From Tahibacter aquaticus (lineage in GTDB: Bacteria > Pseudomonadota > Gammaproteobacteria > Xanthomonadales > Rhodanobacteraceae), in NCBI RefSeq assembly GCF_004363655.1, contig NZ_SNZH01000017.1, positions 100,537 to 164,536 of the forward strand: a stretch of DNA of 64,000 bases. Reading direction: 5' to 3'. Shown piece after piece: positions 61,490-64,000 of the stretch; within the stretch, counting starts at the first letter, position 1, and the number at the start of each line of letters is the position of its first letter. The position numbers were made by a program, and so were the translations under genes. The notes beneath the pieces were generated by a model. The model saw only the letters and a program-made list of their open reading frames with translations, was not told the origin of the DNA and ran no database searches.

Positions 61490-62365
61490 ATGCCGATGCA
61501 AAAGGCAGCAGACGTTCGTAGCGGTAATCGCGCGGCATTGGTCTTCGTCGTGACAAACGATGAGCCCGTCCGCGTAATGCTGAGCCAGATCCTGAAAGCC
61601 GCAGGACTGGCCGTCGAGTTCTACACCTCCGGCATGGCCTTTCTTGAGCGGCCTGGGTTGGATTGCTTTGGCTGTCTGTTGCTGGACGCGAGCGCTTCCG
61701 GCACGAACGGCCTGGACGTTCAGGCTTGTCTCAATGAACGCCGGGTGGCCTTGCCGGCGATATTTCTGTACGAGTACGTCGACGTGCCGTTCATCGTTGC
61801 GGCCGTGCGTTCGGGCGTGATGGACTTCGTCGAGAAGCCGTTTGACGGCGAATATCTGCTCGAACTGGTGCGCAAGGCCATAACGCTCGGCGGCGAACGG
61901 CTGGACGACGACAGGAGCAGGCAGCAGGTGTTGGCGCGGCTGAACACGCTGACCATGCGCGAATGCGGCGTAATGGAACTCATTGTTGCCGGCAAGGCGA
62001 CCCCCAGCGTCAACGCGCAGGGACTGAACTTCGGCAACTACGATCCCTTTGACCGAAGCAGCTTGGATGGCGCTGGAAACCTATCCATCAATTGCGACAA
62101 AGATATCGCGTATACCATTTCCCTCAATGGTGGCCAGGGCCGGCTCAACGAACGCCGGATGACTGCCGGCGCGTACAGCCTGGAATACAACTTGTATACC
62201 GACGCATCCCGCACCCTGGTCTGGGGCGACGGAACGGGCACCTCGTCGACGGTCAGCGGCAGCGGAACGGTTTCCAGCCTGCCGATCTACGGGCGGATAC
62301 CCGCGGGACAGAACGGCCACGTCGGCAGCTATTCGGATACGGTGGTATTGAGCATCGACTTCTGA
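61490..62365 (+). CDS. Chimeric gene: degenerate FixJ-type receiver fused to a spore coat U (pilin) domain
   Basis: The 291-residue frame has two unrelated halves. Residues 15-135 are a FixJ-like receiver: acceptor D66 (CLLLDAS) and K116 (VEKPF) are present, but the acidic pair is T22-N23 (VVTNDEP) and the switch Thr is Y94. Residues 154-170 (LTMRECGVMELIVAGKA) are the first half of a LuxR helix-turn-helix. From about 171 to the end it is a SCPU pilin-type domain: QGLNFGNYDPF, LEYNLYTDASRTLVWGDGTG, YGRIPAGQN and GSYSDTV. Its usual first Cys is replaced (P172), leaving C202 unpaired, and there is no signal peptide. ATG 61496 is an alternative start. Confidence 0.8.
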   Translation: MPMQKAADVRSGNRAALVFVVTNDEPVRVMLSQILKAAGLAVEFYTSGMAFLERPGLDCFGCLLLDASASGTNGLDVQACLNERRVALPAIFLYEYVDVPFIVAAVRSGVMDFVEKPFDGEYLLELVRKAITLGGERLDDDRSRQQVLARLNTLTMRECGVMELIVAGKATPSVNAQGLNFGNYDPFDRSSLDGAGNLSINCDKDIAYTISLNGGQGRLNERRMTAGAYSLEYNLYTDASRTLVWGDGTGTSSTVSGSGTVSSLPIYGRIPAGQNGHVGSYSDTVVLSIDF

Positions 62366-62692
62366 AGGTGCGTGTCGCGGTAGCTGCAGGCTGCTGCGAT
62401 CTATCGGCCTCGCCCGGCTTCGACCCCGTATGCGACCAGCAAACTGTCCATCGACGTGCTTACCCCGTTGCCCACCTTGTGACCCTATAAGTTCTACTAT
62501 TTTTCTATGGGTGAAGTGCCTCGCGCGCAGCCAGCGCGGCGACCGTGGTCGGATGACCGCCGAACGCATGACGATGCTCTTTCCACCCTATTTAGAAGTG
62601 CAACGGCTGCAGCCGCAATATGCGGCGGGCGCTCCGTGAGAAAGCGCCCGCCGTGAACCGATGCCCTGCCGTCGGAATTGCCGGGCCGCCAT
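62366..62692. other. Intergenic region with a hairpin, no gene
   Basis: This 327-bp gap lies between convergent genes. A perfect palindrome CGGCTGCAGCCG is at 62604-62615 and the hairpin at 62623-62653 lies after the DUF11 gene stop. No chaperone or usher gene, as would follow an intact SCPU pilin gene, is present. Confidence 0.6.
62623..62653 (-). terminator. Hairpin after the DUF11 gene, terminator-like
   Basis: CGGCGGGCGCT (62623-62633) and AGCGCCCGCCG (62643-62653) pair perfectly over 11 bp with a 9-base loop, 40 bp after the stop at 62693. There is no U tract in either direction, so termination is only suggested. Confidence 0.45.
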
Positions 62693-64000
62693 TCAATCGG
62701 CGACGCGGCGCCGATACAGGGTGAGACCCGCCACCAGTGCGATCAGCAGCCCCAGCCACGTCAGCATCCAGGGGCCGGCGGCCGGTACCGGCACCGCATT
62801 AGGTACGGCCCGCGGCGTCAGCATCACATCGTCCACATTGTTGGTGCCGATGGGGTCGTTCTGGTCCGCGTCGACCGAAGCCACATTGGTGTAGCTGCCT
62901 GTCGCGTTGACGCGCGCCTGGATGTACAGCGTCGCCGTGGCACCGCTGGCCAGTGTGCCGACGCTCCATAGCGGTGCTGCGTAGCTGCCCTGCGTCCCGC
63001 TCGCCCCCAGGAAGCTGAAGCCCGACGGCAGTGCGTCGGTCACGACCACGCCGGTGGCGGTGTCGGGACCGTTGTTGCGGACCATGATCGTGAAGTTCAC
63101 GGTGCTGCCGACCAGGGGACTGGCATTGTCCACGGTCTTGATGATTTCCGTGTCGGCGCTGCCCAGCGGGTGCGTGGTCGAACAGGTCGCGCAGACCGGG
63201 TCAGGGTCGCCGCCATTGCTGGTGACAGTGACGACGTTGCCGACCGCGCCCGTAGCCATAGCCGCCACCTGGGCCACATAGTCGACCGTATAAGTCCCTG
63301 CCGCCGTGCCGGCCGGAAGGCTGCACACCAGTGGATTCGCGGGGACGCAGCTGAACACGCCGGCATTGACCGAGACCAGCGTCAGCTGTGCATCAAGCGC
63401 ATCGCTGAAGGTGAGGGCCTGGCTCAGCGGAGCACCCGCGATCTGCACCTGCACCTGATAGTTGATGCCGTCGCCACCGGTGACGGTCGTGCCGCTGGCT
63501 GGATTCGACGTCTTGCTCACTGTGACCGAAGGCGCTCCCAGCGTGATCACCGCCGTGCCTGTGCATCGCACATCGCCCGGACAGGTGGCATCGCCGCCGC
63601 CGCTGATCGTGGCCGTATTGGTGAAACTGGTGCCGGCTGCCGCGGTCGGTGTCACCGGAATCACGAAGATCGTGCTCGAGCCTGCGGCAAGGCCGGCGGC
63701 GACCGTGCAGGTCACGGTCTGGCCGGTCGCGCTGCAGCCGGCTGGCAAGGTGCCGATCGTCAGGCCTGCCGGAATCAGATCGGTGATGGTCGCTGCCAGC
63801 GTGGTCGCTGCCGTTCCGGTGTTCGTCACCTGCAGTGCGTAGCTGGCCGCAATACCGATGCCCCAGGTTCCGCTGCTCGCGGTCTTGGTCAGCGTCAGCT
63901 GCGGCGCATCGATCGTCGTCGGGCCTTCGGTGTCGCTGCAGCGGGTGGCTGCCGGACAGCTTGGGTCGCCGCCGCCGCTGACGGTGGCCGTGTTCGTCAC
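62693..64000 (-). CDS. DUF11 repeat surface protein with C-terminal sorting-type tail (5' end outside window)
   Basis: The visible 435 residues are the C-terminal part of a large cell-surface or secreted protein; the frame continues beyond the right edge. It contains tandem beta-sandwich DUF11-like repeats; the phrase TNTATVSGGGDPSCP recurs as TNTATISGGGDATCPGD about 115 residues later, and NNGPDTATGVVVTDALPSGF is a classical DUF11 block. The end has VPVPAAGPW, a hydrophobic helix (LGLLIALVAGLTL) and YRRR, an IPTL/PEP-CTERM-like sorting signal. Such proteins are usually surface adhesins or sheath proteins; no specific role can be given. Confidence 0.88.
   Translation of the reverse strand: MTNTATVSGGGDPSCPAATRCSDTEGPTTIDAPQLTLTKTASSGTWGIGIAASYALQVTNTGTAATTLAATITDLIPAGLTIGTLPAGCSATGQTVTCTVAAGLAAGSSTIFVIPVTPTAAAGTSFTNTATISGGGDATCPGDVRCTGTAVITLGAPSVTVSKTSNPASGTTVTGGDGINYQVQVQIAGAPLSQALTFSDALDAQLTLVSVNAGVFSCVPANPLVCSLPAGTAAGTYTVDYVAQVAAMATGAVGNVVTVTSNGGDPDPVCATCSTTHPLGSADTEIIKTVDNASPLVGSTVNFTIMVRNNGPDTATGVVVTDALPSGFSFLGASGTQGSYAAPLWSVGTLASGATATLYIQARVNATGSYTNVASVDADQNDPIGTNNVDDVMLTPRAVPNAVPVPAAGPWMLTWLGLLIALVAGLTLYRRRVAD

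Noticed and set aside
61490..62003. Ordinary FixJ-family response regulator
   Set aside because: The helix-turn-helix is cut after its first half and key receiver residues are changed, so calling it a normal regulator would hide the fusion.

Overview
The window is GC-rich chromosomal DNA from a gammaproteobacterium of the order Lysobacterales (Xanthomonadales), most likely a Rhodanobacteraceae-type genus near Dokdonella or Tahibacter. The evidence is the block ndk-rlmN-pilW-rodZ-yfgM-bamB-der, a lexA2-imuA-imuB-dnaE2 cassette, a PsrA-type regulator beside a beta-oxidation gene, REP-like repeats starting at stop codons, and a secreted protein ending in FRDGFQ. No phage, insertion sequence or CRISPR array was seen. 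The genus guess is inference.

Positions 1-25400 are mostly housekeeping. A FadN-type beta-oxidation enzyme (cut by the left edge) and its likely PsrA-type regulator lie on the minus strand. A plus-strand run follows: ndk, rlmN, pilW and rodZ, then after a terminator-like hairpin yfgM, bamB and der, then molybdenum-cofactor genes mobA, moeA and a rhodanese-MoeB fusion, many overlapping by a few bases. The SOS mutagenesis cassette lexA2-imuA-(521 bp)-imuB-dnaE2 runs leftwards, with a perfect palindromic operator at the lexA2 start. Next are yaiI, ppsA and divergent ppsR, which together control phosphoenolpyruvate synthesis, and a DUF1249 gene. A tRNA-Ala/Glu/Asp operon with a strong promoter and terminator lies at 25446-25874.

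Positions 26000-42600 hold a CPA2 antiporter, a large GAF/PAS/GGDEF/EAL protein ending in a receiver domain, facing a histidine kinase plus receiver pair, then a tandem glycine riboswitch with gcvP, asparaginase, a DJ-1/PfpI protein, LysR, MgtC, DUF72 and a 2OG-Fe(II) oxygenase.

Positions 43000-64000 are more accessory: a secreted beta-helix protein, two AraC regulators, small exported proteins, a LysE exporter, an orphan LuxR-type response regulator, an exported cupin plus Asp-nucleophile hydrolase pair, a beta-propeller sensor kinase, an isochorismatase-family hydrolase, and a three-gene kinase/receiver/EAL operon with 4-bp overlaps. Near the right end is the most unusual gene: 61490-62365 joins a degenerate FixJ-type receiver, cut inside its LuxR helix-turn-helix, in frame to the back part of a spore-coat-U pilin domain. 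The window ends inside a DUF11 repeat surface protein with a C-terminal sorting-type tail.

Signal transduction is dense: four histidine kinases, six receiver-bearing proteins and two c-di-GMP phosphodiesterase-type proteins in about 33 kb.
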